A DNA stretch of 64,000 nucleotides from RDYJ01 sp034931405 (GCF_034931405.1 NZ_JAYGHA010000031.1:12029-76028), one strand, 5' to 3'. Counted from the first letter of the stretch, positions 41,504 to 51,010 are shown. Program-made: numbers and translations. Notes: a model not told the origin generated them from the letters alone.

Positions 41504-42481
41504 TTATTGAGAAGATGCAGCAGGGTCAACTTCTTCACCAAACCACAGAACAGCATAACCCCCATAAATACCTATACCCAAAGCTTGCCAGGGTCTATTT
41601 TGCCACATACCTTGATTAAGGATAACTGCATTATGGGCGCTGCTGGTTTTCCAAGACTCTAAAGCGGAATTTGCACTAGCTTTGTATCCTCCTGAACCAC
41701 CATGAGCATTTTCGTAACCATTACCAGGGTAGGGAGTTCCAAAACGCTGGGGAGCTTTCCACATACAATCATAGGTTGCTCGGTTAGAGGCATTATAAGG
41801 ACAATTACTCCAACCGTGTGTTAGTGTTTTAATATTCTTTTGTAAGTCTTGCACATGACGATTGGCCACCAAAGTTAAAGATGAAGAAAAGGGAATTGCA
41901 GGTAGACCATTTTGGGCGCGATACTGATTGACTAAATTGTATAAACGCTGTTCTTCAGAATCTAGACCATCTCCAACACAGGATCTAGAAGTGACAATTT
42001 GCTGACCATTACATTCTTGCTGATTATTAGCAGTAACAGTATTATTACTATTAGTAGGCTGTGAATTTGGTGGAGTTTGGGAACTGGAAACTCTGAACTG
42101 TGAATTTCCACGTCTAGTCACTGCTTCATTTAGTATTCTGCCTGTTTGTGAGTCACGAACACGCCAAGGATGAGTTATATAAGTCCGTTGTCTGTAAGAT
42201 TGTCCTGGACGGAGAGTATAATACTTAACTTCCTCACATTGGTAATTCACCCAATAAATATCAACTTGACGATTAGTGTCATTAATAAATGTTATCCTGG
42301 CTTGTCTGTTTCCCTCTTTGGAACACTGAGAGGTATTTTGAGCTAGGGTCTTAGCTGGAGTAGCTGCAATCGTCGTAGATGATAATTTGGGATTTAATGC
42401 TGTATTAGTATTAAAACATATCACAGATACAACAGTACCAAAACCAACCGCTCTACAGATAAATGAACGCATTTTATTCAT
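41504..42481 (-). CDS. Secreted protein with VHL-beta-like and CAP (SCP/PR-1) domains
   Basis: 325 aa with a signal-like leader (AVGFGTVVSVICFNT). Residues about 60-135 match the VHL beta domain (ARITFINDTNRQVDIYWVNY; YYTLRPGQSYRQRTYITHPW). A Ser/Asn/Pro linker follows, and then a CAP domain: LYNLVNQYRAQNGLPAI, LTHGWSNCPY, ENAHGGSGGYK, SSAHNAVILN and ALGIGIYGGYAVLWFG. CAP proteins act outside the cell, often in surface interactions; the VHL-beta domain probably mediates binding. The gene stands alone. Confidence 0.88.
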   Translation of the reverse strand: MNKMRSFICRAVGFGTVVSVICFNTNTALNPKLSSTTIAATPAKTLAQNTSQCSKEGNRQARITFINDTNRQVDIYWVNYQCEEVKYYTLRPGQSYRQRTYITHPWRVRDSQTGRILNEAVTRRGNSQFRVSSSQTPPNSQPTNSNNTVTANNQQECNGQQIVTSRSCVGDGLDSEEQRLYNLVNQYRAQNGLPAIPFSSSLTLVANRHVQDLQKNIKTLTHGWSNCPYNASNRATYDCMWKAPQRFGTPYPGNGYENAHGGSGGYKASANSALESWKTSSAHNAVILNQGMWQNRPWQALGIGIYGGYAVLWFGEEVDPAASSQ

Positions 42482-42814
42482 AAATTACTTCACACTTCAA
42501 TAGATAACCTGATATTCAGGATACACTTACATGAAGTGTTTGATGATAAATATTACATTGCTAATTGCTTATAAAAAGTATAGAATAATATAAGTATTAT
42601 AGAAAATTATCGTCTCAGACACTTTGAGGCAATTGAGTAAGTGTTTAATAATTTTTGAGCATTTTAGTTAGCGATGCCTACGGCGAGCGTAATCGCGATC
42701 GCACCCCGTCAACATCACACCTCATTCTTGAGGGAAACTATGATAGGAGCGATAGCGAAGCGCTCCGCAGGAATCGCCCATAAACCACACCTACCAAATT
42801 CTTAGGGGAAACCC
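42482..42814. other. Intergenic region with dispersed repeats
   Basis: Holds motif copies at 42725 (with extension ACTATGATA) and 42799, and a Nostoc-type dispersed sequence (GAAGCGCTCCGCAGGAATCG) also seen in part at 51374. The AT-rich left half is the probable promoter of the divergent CAP-domain gene. Confidence 0.65.
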
Positions 42815-43021
42815 ATGATCCACGACCTCAACATGGCAGACACGGAATATGCCGAATTAGTAGCACAGGGTTATAATCCTCACCTTGAATTAGAGTTAAT
42901 TGAATTGGGTGAAACTCAACAACAGGCCAGGAAGTTATCGCGTATTGTGGGACTGGTGCAGCAAAAACCCCCTGAAACCGATGAAGATTGGGAACAATTT
43001 ATGCAGGTGTGGGAAGATTAA
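42815..43021 (+). CDS. Small hypothetical protein, 68 aa
   Basis: Begins MIHDLNMADTEYAELVAQGY and ends DWEQFMQVWED; acidic and helical. The dispersed repeat copy at 42799 ends 4 nt before the ATG and provides AGGGGAA as the only ribosome-site candidate. The remnant at 40483-40554 is related. Function unknown. Confidence 0.6.
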   Translation: MIHDLNMADTEYAELVAQGYNPHLELELIELGETQQQARKLSRIVGLVQQKPPETDEDWEQFMQVWED

Positions 43022-43075
43022 GAGTAAATTTACCCCAAGAGAATTTCTATGATACCCAGACTAACAAACAACAAA

Positions 43076-44290
43076 CTAGGAAACAAAACTAAAATCGTTG
43101 GTAACTAAATTTAAGTTAGTAACATTTTCAACAAACCCAATAAGTTCGGTGGTATTTCTCAAGAAAATTGCTGTTCCTTCTTTATTTCCAAGGGAATAAT
43201 TTGTGTCTAATTCATACAAGCGACGATTGCCATAAAGTTGGATTTTGTCTTCTGTGTTAAAATCCCTGATAATAGCGTAGTCTTCTAATCTATTACCTCT
43301 ATAAAATACATTTTGCTCATTTCCTAACACAAAAGTATCTTGACCTACACCCCCATTTAAAATGTCAATTTCTCCTTTTCCGGGCTTATTGGTAAAAGGA
43401 TTAACTCCCACTAAGATATCATTACCTCTGCCACCATAAATATCATCGTTACCTTCTAAACCAACAATGTAATCATCACCAGCACGTCCATTAATTTTAT
43501 CCCAACCTGAAGTACCAAACAAAGAATCATTAATATTTGTACCCCTAATAGGATTCAGGTCAAAGGAAATATTATAGGTAATGTTTTGTGATACTTCTTC
43601 AGCAGATTTAAATTCTTCTTCTAAATCTTCCAAATTTAAATTATCGGGTATATCTAAATTCCTAAGATTGAAAGTACCACCAAATTCAAAAGTATGGGAT
43701 TCTGGAGATAACGCAGCTAATTTGATTGTTGCATGAAAACCATCAGCATAGGCATTTCTTACAATTTGACTGTCCAAACCCAGAATATTATCATTGGGGA
43801 GATTATAGAAAAACTTCTGAGATTGTTGTCTATATCTTTCTAATCCTTGTATTTCAACATCATCAATAAATAAAGAAAGATTACCACCATTTCTTTCTAG
43901 TGCTGTATCTGCTACGGCTTGAGTAAGTCCTTTAATCTGTCGGTCACTAAACCCCGGTAATTGAACATTATCCCACTGATTATTAATCAATGGTATGAAA
44001 AAATATTCATATCCCTGATTTGGTGCAAGTTTAACATTGCGGATGATTTCATCACTGGGAATATCTACTGATTCCCCAAATTTACCTACAGCATAGAATA
44101 CCGGAGGTATTTGATTTGTTTGGGCTTTTCCCCCTTGACGATCATTATTTTCATCAAAAAAGAAAGGATTATCTGGTGTTGGAATATTATAAACATATTG
44201 CCACCATTTAACAGATAATTCTGTTTGGGACATTTTATTAACCCGCTCTTGTGGTCTCAATACACTAGAAGTAACTAAATCATTATTCAT
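43076..44290 (-). CDS. RTX-type calcium-binding protein, 404 aa
   Basis: The N-terminal 250 residues (WWQYVYNIPTPDNPFFFDEN; YFFIPLINNQWDN) form a conserved module seen in secreted proteins of several bacteria. From about 258 comes a short run of calcium-binding nonapeptides (GRAGDDYIVG, GNDDIYGGRGNDILVG) and a C-terminal beta region (DYAIIRDFNTEDKIQLYG) typical of type I secretion cargo in cyanobacteria. There is no N-terminal signal, consistent with type I export through an HlyB/D-TolC route. Calcium-dependent folding outside the cell is expected. Confidence 0.82.
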   Translation of the reverse strand: MNNDLVTSSVLRPQERVNKMSQTELSVKWWQYVYNIPTPDNPFFFDENNDRQGGKAQTNQIPPVFYAVGKFGESVDIPSDEIIRNVKLAPNQGYEYFFIPLINNQWDNVQLPGFSDRQIKGLTQAVADTALERNGGNLSLFIDDVEIQGLERYRQQSQKFFYNLPNDNILGLDSQIVRNAYADGFHATIKLAALSPESHTFEFGGTFNLRNLDIPDNLNLEDLEEEFKSAEEVSQNITYNISFDLNPIRGTNINDSLFGTSGWDKINGRAGDDYIVGLEGNDDIYGGRGNDILVGVNPFTNKPGKGEIDILNGGVGQDTFVLGNEQNVFYRGNRLEDYAIIRDFNTEDKIQLYGNRRLYELDTNYSLGNKEGTAIFLRNTTELIGFVENVTNLNLVTNDFSFVS

Positions 44291-44580
44291 CTTGATTTTA
44301 TCCTTTAAATGGCGTTCATATTCCTGCCTCTAATCATATTGTTGGTTATAAAGTCAAGTTTAATTTGTTGCGTCAAAATGACATAATTAAATCAATAATT
44401 AACTAATCAATATTTGATTTAGTATTAAAAGTGTAATAATTAATGTTATGACAGTATTTTCAACACCACAGTAATCTAATAATAACATGGTTGTTGGTCT
44501 TTATTGTTTATTGATAGAGCAACTGTACTAATATTAATGTGGTAGGCGATCGCATATCCTCAAAGTTTTGTAATTCAAGA

Positions 44581-45369
44581 CTAAGACAACAATTTTATCC
44601 AATTGATGCTAATAAAAATCAACGCTATTTGTAGTGTAAGATAGTTTGTAAATATTTTTATCCATTCGTCTGTGTTCATCCTTAATTCAATCAAATCTTT
44701 ATTCATTAGGTTCATATTATCAGGGTAGCATAAAACCGTTAATGCCCTATATCTAATTTCCTTCATCTGCGGTGACAAAAACAACTCTGCTGATTCTTTG
44801 GCGATTTTTTCATGCAATAACCAATCCGATTTTAAATCATTCACAAAACTGTTGAATTTGTCTAACATACTCATGATTACCCCTATATTATCATCTTGAT
44901 TTTTAATCATTTCCCCAATAGTTGGTATCAAGTTCTCTACAATAGAATCAATATTATTAGTAATACATTGATCACCGTAGGCTAATAAATCAGCAAATAG
45001 TTGGTAGTTCCTGGTTTTATGTCTCAATTTTTCATAATCCCTAAAACTCACTGCCATATTAGTTTTTAAGTATTTCCACAGACTAATATTTAGTTTTTGA
45101 AGTCGTTGCTTTTTGGCTTTAGCTACAAAAACTTCAATATCTTCCTGACTGTATTTACCTACTCTCAATTCACAGGTGCTAATTTCCGGTACTGCTTTAT
45201 GATGCACAAAACTAGCGGTGATTTCTTTACCGTTTCGTAAATGACCTTTTCTTAAAAACACAGGTTCATTACATACGGGGCATTTTAAAAAACCATAATA
45301 ATCTTGATAATCAGCCTTTGATGCCTCTATGAGTTCACCACCGATTTTAGTTAATAGTGCGTACTCCAT
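44581..45369 (-). CDS. CoiA-like nuclease-domain protein, 262 aa
   Basis: The N-terminus has a zinc-finger-like CPVCNEPVFLRKGHLRNGKE and ASFVHH followed by a conserved Cys (STCELRVG), the layout of competence protein CoiA-like predicted nucleases in cyanobacteria. The rest is helical and unrecognised. The ATG follows the stop of the upstream gene directly (TAAATG), so the two are coupled. A role in DNA uptake or processing is inferred only from family. Confidence 0.65.
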   Translation of the reverse strand: MEYALLTKIGGELIEASKADYQDYYGFLKCPVCNEPVFLRKGHLRNGKEITASFVHHKAVPEISTCELRVGKYSQEDIEVFVAKAKKQRLQKLNISLWKYLKTNMAVSFRDYEKLRHKTRNYQLFADLLAYGDQCITNNIDSIVENLIPTIGEMIKNQDDNIGVIMSMLDKFNSFVNDLKSDWLLHEKIAKESAELFLSPQMKEIRYRALTVLCYPDNMNLMNKDLIELRMNTDEWIKIFTNYLTLQIALIFISINWIKLLS

Positions 45370-45597
45370 TTAGATTCCCAAGTCTTCAAAATAGGCTTTA
45401 ATATGTTTCTCCAAATCTTGAAATGCAAGTTCTATAGTAGGATAACTACTTTTACCTTCATAAACTGTTCCACCATAATCATAAGCTCTGACAAAAGAAT
45501 CAATATATTCTCTGTCTCCAATTTCTATCCAACCTTGTTCTTCTACAAAACGGTTAAGATAAGGATATTTTTCTTCAAAACTGTTAGCTTTTGGCAT
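45370..45597 (-). CDS. Small hypothetical protein, 75 aa
   Basis: Begins MPKANSFEEKYPYLNRFVEE; acidic and soluble with many aromatic residues (VRAYDYGGTVYEG). It sits in a tight minus-strand run between the orphan recombinase-like gene and the CoiA-like gene, with no space to the latter. Similar short acidic proteins accompany plasmid genes; function unknown. Confidence 0.65.
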   Translation of the reverse strand: MPKANSFEEKYPYLNRFVEEQGWIEIGDREYIDSFVRAYDYGGTVYEGKSSYPTIELAFQDLEKHIKAYFEDLGI

Positions 45598-45605
45598 CTT
45601 GGTAA

Positions 45606-46004
45606 TTACTCACTCACGGCATCAAGAAATTCCTGTTTACCTTCTTTGAGGGTATCTTTAACTTCAGCTTCTATTTCAGAACTAATTTTATCAGTTTCCA
45701 CCATATAGGAGAAAAACTTTTTAAAAGAACCCATGTAAGATTTAGTGCTGCTTTCAGATGCCCACATTGCTTTATGTGGAAAATAATTTAATAGAAAATC
45801 ATAAACATCTTGGTCATCTGCTTCATCAAGTTTTTGCAATGGTTCATAGCCAACAAGATATTCAGCAAAAAACTCAATATTTAAGATGTGGTTTTTTATC
45901 GTTTTAGTTGAAAGATTAGCTTTCTCTAGCCATACTTTAAACCCTTCTATAATTGGTTGATTATACTTTTGGATTTTGGCTACTTCTTTATCAAAGTCAC
46001 TCAT
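45606..46004 (-). CDS. Orphan core-binding domain of a phage-integrase type protein
   Basis: 132 aa resembling only the N-terminal SAM-like domain of tyrosine recombinases: WLEKANLSTKTIKNHILNIE, then FFAEYLVGYEPLQKLDEADD and SYMGSFKKFFSYMVETDKIS. The catalytic domain is absent, as the protein stops after a short acidic helix. It may be a DNA-binding adaptor, or the relic of a longer enzyme. Confidence 0.7.
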   Translation of the reverse strand: MSDFDKEVAKIQKYNQPIIEGFKVWLEKANLSTKTIKNHILNIEFFAEYLVGYEPLQKLDEADDQDVYDFLLNYFPHKAMWASESSTKSYMGSFKKFFSYMVETDKISSEIEAEVKDTLKEGKQEFLDAVSE

Positions 46005-46025
46005 AATATCTTGTAATTTAGATAA

Positions 46026-46346
46026 TTAAGCACGTTTTGCTAACAATGTAGAACTATCACCATAATGAAATTTAATTTTTCCTGTGAGGGTATTTTTATC
46101 TTGGAATTTTAACCAACCACTACCAGAAGCTTCATCATTTTCATCATTACCATCCCAAGTAAATTCTAATTTTTGACCGTTACCATCTTTAACAACATCA
46201 CCATCAATATATCCAGTAACTAAGCCAAATTGAAACTCCCCATTTCCTTTTTCATCAATTTTAATATAAGCCTGTACTTCCATATTAAAATATTCTTCAT
46301 CCCAATTGGACATTTCATAAATATGCCAAGTTCCAGTAAATTCCAT
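46026..46346 (-). CDS. Small beta-rich hypothetical protein, 106 aa
   Basis: Begins MEFTGTWHIYEMSNWDEEYF, followed by alternating polar and aromatic strands (IDEKGNGEFQFGLVTGYIDG; LEFTWDGNDEND; SGSGWLKFQDKNTLTGKIKF). The pattern is lipocalin-like and occurs in proteins of plasmids and phages. No enzyme motif. It is separated by 21 nt from the next gene in the minus-strand run. Confidence 0.65.
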   Translation of the reverse strand: MEFTGTWHIYEMSNWDEEYFNMEVQAYIKIDEKGNGEFQFGLVTGYIDGDVVKDGNGQKLEFTWDGNDENDEASGSGWLKFQDKNTLTGKIKFHYGDSSTLLAKRA

Positions 46347-46379
46347 GATTTTATACTCCTGATTTAAACATTTACTATA

Positions 46380-46712
46380 TCAGTTTTTTTGTGAATTTTT
46401 TTCATCTTCCCCAGTGATTAATTGAAAAATATCATTAGGATGGTTATTATCATCTGGTTCAATAATAGCTTCATCAGAAAACCCAGCAGCGTCAAATTGA
46501 GATTTAATAGATTTCAAGTCAATTCGTGTCAAATAAGATAGTTTATTTGATAAACCATGAATTGTTGTTCGACAAGTAGATGAATGTTGCTTAGAGTAAG
46601 CTAAATCATTAGCAAGTACCCATAAAGCTAACATATAAACATCTTGAGGAAACTGAATAGAAATTGTTTTTAATTCAGAGACTCTTACTACTTTACGTTC
46701 GTTTATATACAT
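46380..46712 (-). CDS. Hypothetical protein, 110 aa
   Basis: Begins MYINERKVVRVSELKTISIQ; a strand-plus-helix start (ISIQFPQDVYMLALWVLAND) might be a distant RHH or adaptor domain, then a Ser/Thr-rich middle and an acidic Asn-rich tail. It lies between the RecD2-like helicase and the beta-rich protein. Function unknown. Confidence 0.55.
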   Translation of the reverse strand: MYINERKVVRVSELKTISIQFPQDVYMLALWVLANDLAYSKQHSSTCRTTIHGLSNKLSYLTRIDLKSIKSQFDAAGFSDEAIIEPDDNNHPNDIFQLITGEDEKNSQKN

Positions 46713-46749
46713 TTGTATTCTCTCCTAACATTACATGAATTCAATTTAT

Positions 46750-48978
46750 TTACAATACCAACCTTTGCTGTAACCGTGTATATCGTCGCATATCATCAGT
46801 AGAACGCACAGCTAAGGATATAGCTTTTTTTGACCCAATAACAATTGCTAATTTTTTAGCACGAGTTAAACCTGTATAAAGTAGATTCCGAGTAAGCATC
46901 ATATAATGTTGCATATACAAAGGCAAAATCACCACCGGGTACTCAGAGCCTTGACTTTTATGAATAGAAACACTCCACGCTAGAGTAATTTCATTCAAGT
47001 CGGCATAATCATAAACTACTGAACGTTCGCCATACTGCACATTTACTTCTTGTTCAACTGTGTCGATCGCAGTGATAATGCCCAAATCACCATTAAACAC
47101 TTCCCTTTGATAATCGTTAGTCTGCTGAATTATTCTGTCACCTACCCGTAATGTCATCCCACCCCTGGTAATTTCCACTTTATCGGGACTTTTAGGATTA
47201 ATTAATTCCTGCAATACAGTATTTAGATTGCGAGTACCTACCAATCCCCTTGACATCGGACAAAGCACTTGTACATCGGTAGCGGGGTTAAATCCTAATT
47301 TTGGAATTAAGTCTGTAATTAATTCACAAATTGTTTGTACACCGTGTTCTGCTTCAAATCCCCCTCCATGCCACAAACAGTCAGAAACTGGGGAATTATT
47401 GATTGGTTCGATTGTGGGATACTGACCCCGGTTAATTTGATGAGCAGCAGTAATAATTGCACTCTGTTGAGCCTGACGAAATACCTGAGTTAATCGCACC
47501 ACTGGGACTCTGCCAGAATTTATCAAATCAGCAAGGATACTACCTGGTCCTACTGACGGTAACTGGTCAATATCTCCTACCAATAAAAGTTGTGCGCCGG
47601 CGCAAACTGCTTTGACTAAGGCGTATGCTAAAAACAAATCTAACATACTGGCTTCATCAACAATAATTGCAGTTTGAGGTAACGGATTATCACTATCGGC
47701 TTTAAAACCTCTACTCCTGGGGTCAAATTCCAATAAACGATGTATGGTTTTTGCTTCTAAACCAGTCATTTCCGCCAAACGTTGTGCTGCCCTTCCCGTT
47801 GGTGCAGCTAAAGCAATGGATTTACCCATGGCCTTCCATAAACTGACTATGGTATGGGTAGTGAAAGTTTTGCCGACTCCTGGACCCCCTGTAAGAATCA
47901 TGATCGGGGAATAAGCGGCCATTTCTACAGCTTCCTGTTGCTGTTGGGAAAGTTCAATTTTTTGACTTTGTGTAAATCTTTCTAGCCAAGCACGAACACG
48001 GGGAATATCAGTAGTAACAGGTTTATTCAAACGTTCATGTATAAGTTCTGCTAAGTTTTTCTCTGTATAATAATAGGTAGGTTTGTAGCAAAGTAATGTA
48101 TCTCCATCCTGTTCTCTGATTAACTCATCTTTCAAAGCCATGTCCGCGATAGTTTGAGCGATCGCTTCCTTGGTTGGTTCATGAGATTCAGTAGTCAGCA
48201 GTTTAATTACCGATTCAATTAGTTCTGGCTGTGGTAGGTAACAATGACCATCTTCTGCGGCTTCACTCAAAGCATGAACAAGTCCGGCACAGTAACGAAA
48301 CTGGGAATCAGGTGCAACTCCTAAATTACGGGCTATTTTATCAGCAGTGAGAAAACCAATACCATAGATGTCAGTCGCTAATTGGTAGGGATTATTGGTG
48401 ACAATAGCGATCGCTTTATCGCCATACTGTTTATAAATTTTGACTGCATAGATAGTAGAAACGCCATGACCTTGCAGAAACACCATTACTTCTTTAATAG
48501 CTTTTTGAGTCTCCCAGGCAGTTTGTATAAGCTTAATCCGTTTTTTGGCGATGCCGTTAACTTCAATTAAACGGTCAATTTGATTTTCAATGATTTCTAG
48601 GGTTTCTACTCCAAAATGGGCAACAATCCTTTTTGCAGTGACGGGACCCACACCTTTAATTAATCCACTGCCCAAATATTTTTCAATACCCGTAAGTGTA
48701 GCTGGTTTAGTTTCTTTATAATTGATTACCTGAAATTGTGGTCCATATTGGGGATGTTCACGCCAAAAACCTGTTAGTTGTAGTGTTTGTCCGGGTTGAA
48801 TATTAGCAAAGCTGCCGACAATAGTTGTTAAATCTTTGATACTAGAGCGAGTTAAGCGTGCCACTGTGTAACCAGACTCCTCTGAGTAAAAAGTGAGTCG
48901 TTCTACTACTCCCGTAATTGTTTCTTGGGGAACAGAAGCATTAATTTGTTGGGAAGTCGGGTTTGGTACAGTGGACAT
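46750..48978 (-). CDS. recD2: RecD2-like DNA helicase
   Basis: 742 aa, full length for RecD2. An OB-like N-terminal domain (VERLTFYSEESGYTVARLTR), tandem helix-hairpin-helix segments (GIEKYLGSGLIKGVGPVTAK), then the superfamily-1 core: Walker A ILTGGPGVGKTFTT (about 360), AAPTGRAAQRL (motif Ia), AIIVDEASMLD (Walker B), LLVGDIDQLPSVGPG (motif III), and SIHKSQGSEYPVVILPLY and RNLLYTGLTRAK (motifs V-VI). RecD2 enzymes are 5'-3' helicases acting in repair or plasmid maintenance without RecBC. It is the last large gene of the minus-strand run. Confidence 0.92.
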   Translation of the reverse strand: MSTVPNPTSQQINASVPQETITGVVERLTFYSEESGYTVARLTRSSIKDLTTIVGSFANIQPGQTLQLTGFWREHPQYGPQFQVINYKETKPATLTGIEKYLGSGLIKGVGPVTAKRIVAHFGVETLEIIENQIDRLIEVNGIAKKRIKLIQTAWETQKAIKEVMVFLQGHGVSTIYAVKIYKQYGDKAIAIVTNNPYQLATDIYGIGFLTADKIARNLGVAPDSQFRYCAGLVHALSEAAEDGHCYLPQPELIESVIKLLTTESHEPTKEAIAQTIADMALKDELIREQDGDTLLCYKPTYYYTEKNLAELIHERLNKPVTTDIPRVRAWLERFTQSQKIELSQQQQEAVEMAAYSPIMILTGGPGVGKTFTTHTIVSLWKAMGKSIALAAPTGRAAQRLAEMTGLEAKTIHRLLEFDPRSRGFKADSDNPLPQTAIIVDEASMLDLFLAYALVKAVCAGAQLLLVGDIDQLPSVGPGSILADLINSGRVPVVRLTQVFRQAQQSAIITAAHQINRGQYPTIEPINNSPVSDCLWHGGGFEAEHGVQTICELITDLIPKLGFNPATDVQVLCPMSRGLVGTRNLNTVLQELINPKSPDKVEITRGGMTLRVGDRIIQQTNDYQREVFNGDLGIITAIDTVEQEVNVQYGERSVVYDYADLNEITLAWSVSIHKSQGSEYPVVILPLYMQHYMMLTRNLLYTGLTRAKKLAIVIGSKKAISLAVRSTDDMRRYTRLQQRLVL

Positions 48979-49051
48979 TGTTCGCTTAAATTATGGTATA
49001 ACCATGAAAAAGTAATATATTAAAACCATTTTTTGACCAATCTATTTAACT

Positions 49052-50392
49052 TTAATCATCATCAGGTTTTTTCAACTCTATCGTCCATTCATCTTCTATA
49101 AAACATACTATATATTCCTCTTCTTGTTCTGGAGGTTGACCATGAGATTCTAAAACTTGTGATTCTTGTATTTCCCCATGATCAGTGTCAATTTTTTCTA
49201 GATATAAATCAAATTCCCATTCATTCCGTAAATCAAAGATAAATTGTAAATGATTTTCTATTTCTAGGGATAAATCACCTAAACGAAAATCACTAGTATC
49301 AGGGTTAAATTCTAATTCAGGATGGTCAAATTCAAGAATTCTGCCTGTGCGGTCTTGGTAGATAAATCTATACAGGTGTTCTGTGTCAAAATCAAAAGCT
49401 TCGGCAATTGCTGTAGCTACTTCATCTAAATTCCAATGACTAGGAATAGCAATGCGTCGCCAAACATCCTGTAAAGTGACTTTAAATATATAAATACCTT
49501 CAGTAAAACCGCCTTCTGCAATCACTAAAGTTTGTGACCATTCAGGGAAATAGGGTTGAAAATAAGGTTTTAAAGTATCAAAAGCTATCCTAAAATCTAA
49601 CCGAAATTTGGCATAATCTTCTATTTGGATATTTGTACGGCTTTCTATTAATATAGCCATAATTGCATTACCCAAAGGCAAAGGTTTAACATCAGTAAAT
49701 CGCCAGCCTTTAGCGGGTTGTGGTTGTCCTGATGTTAGTTCAATTAAACCAAATAAATGCAAAAGAGCGAGATTATGAAACCCAGGGAAATAACCTAATT
49801 TATCTTGTTCTGAGTAATTACTAAATTTTAATCCTGCTTCTGGCATATCTTCCCAAAATAATAAACAGCGATATGCTTGGTCAAACATATCTCTTTCGTC
49901 ACCTAATAGTTTATTATCTCCCCAAACTAACCAAGATTCTAATAGTGTAAAATATTGTTCTGTGGGGTTAAGATTCTGCCAAATTTGCAGAATTTTCGGG
50001 TCTAAAACTAATTTAGGTTTTTTACCTGTGGTAATTAGTTGAGATAGTCCAGAAGCGCGGAGAAGGAAATAAAGACCGTGAATATAAGGGTAAGATTTTT
50101 GGACAGGACGTTTAAAATTAATGTCTATGGGAAAACTTAATTGAGAGTTAAGTTGCTGGAGGTATTTAAGGGAGAATTGGTGATGAGTGCTACTAACTTC
50201 AACGCCATCGGGTTGGAGAAATTCTAAAATAGTTTGAAAATCTTTTAAAATTGTGCCTGGGATCTGTTGACTAATAATTTGTTGTTGAAGTAGTTGTTTT
50301 TTATCTGCCGTTAGTGGTAGTTTATCTCGGATTTTATTGGGAATGATAGAAAATAGTTTATCCATCTGATTTGAGAAAAGAAATTTATTCAA
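49052..50392 (-). CDS. Plasmid pRiA4b ORF-3-family protein
   Basis: 446 aa. The C-terminal part has the family pattern: IYIFKVTLQDVWRRIAIPSH, ATAIAEAFDFDTEHLYRFIY and WEFDLYLEKI. The N-terminal 270 residues are an additional helical region, common in cyanobacterial members. The family is named from an Agrobacterium rhizogenes plasmid and is frequent on large plasmids; biochemical role is unknown. ATG 50362 (MDKLFSIIP) is an alternative start. Confidence 0.85.
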   Translation of the reverse strand: MNKFLFSNQMDKLFSIIPNKIRDKLPLTADKKQLLQQQIISQQIPGTILKDFQTILEFLQPDGVEVSSTHHQFSLKYLQQLNSQLSFPIDINFKRPVQKSYPYIHGLYFLLRASGLSQLITTGKKPKLVLDPKILQIWQNLNPTEQYFTLLESWLVWGDNKLLGDERDMFDQAYRCLLFWEDMPEAGLKFSNYSEQDKLGYFPGFHNLALLHLFGLIELTSGQPQPAKGWRFTDVKPLPLGNAIMAILIESRTNIQIEDYAKFRLDFRIAFDTLKPYFQPYFPEWSQTLVIAEGGFTEGIYIFKVTLQDVWRRIAIPSHWNLDEVATAIAEAFDFDTEHLYRFIYQDRTGRILEFDHPELEFNPDTSDFRLGDLSLEIENHLQFIFDLRNEWEFDLYLEKIDTDHGEIQESQVLESHGQPPEQEEEYIVCFIEDEWTIELKKPDDD

Positions 50393-50446
50393 CTACGAGT
50401 TTTTATTTGCAGGATAGTTTCAAACTTTTCGATATTTAGCCCATCA

Positions 50447-51010
50447 CTATTTACTAAAAATTTCTTCTAATGTTAGGGGTTTACCCGCAAGTTCAGAAGC
50501 CAAATCTCTGAGTTTAAATAGAGTTTCAAAATGTCCACGATCTAACTGTCCCTTTTTGGCAGATGACAGAGTTCTTTTGTCTAAACCCGTCATTTCCTTA
50601 GCTTTTTGAATAGATATGTTTTTGTCTTCTGTCCAATAACCAGAAAGGTCAACATACTTAGGTTTATCTTGATACTTTTCTGGATCATTGTTTTCTGCAA
50701 TCTTTGGTTTTTTACCAACAACATTTAGTGGTGGATCAAACCATTCAATTAATGCTGTTTCAATTTCTGGTAATAAATCCGGTGAGTCAACAAAAAGGTA
50801 AGCAATACGTATATTTCCTATTGACTCCAATTATTCATATTTATGATGATTTTGCCATCTAGCTCTAGGGTTAACTGAACGGCCAATATACTGAATTGTA
50901 TCTGTAGAGTCAATAGCAAAGTATATTGCTGGATTTTTAGGGAAAGCTGTTTTTGCAGCTAGGGGAAGCCAAGGCAGCGATGCAAGATTAATCTCTGTTG
51001 GATTCTTCAT
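50447..51010 (-). pseudogene. GIY-YIG nuclease-like gene split by an in-frame stop
   Basis: Reading from ATG 51010, which overlaps the upstream gene, the frame gives LPLAAKTAFPKNPAIYFAID, then IQYIGRSVNPRARW and HHKYE, followed by TAA at 50833-50831. It continues in the same frame as LESIGNIRIAYLFVDSP, EIETALIEWFDPPLN and a 70-residue tail. In this family the reading expected at that point is YEELESIG, so a GAA-to-TAA change explains the break. The second part alone (127 codons from TTG 50830) lacks the GIY-YIG motif. Probably inactive, unless read through. Confidence 0.8.
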
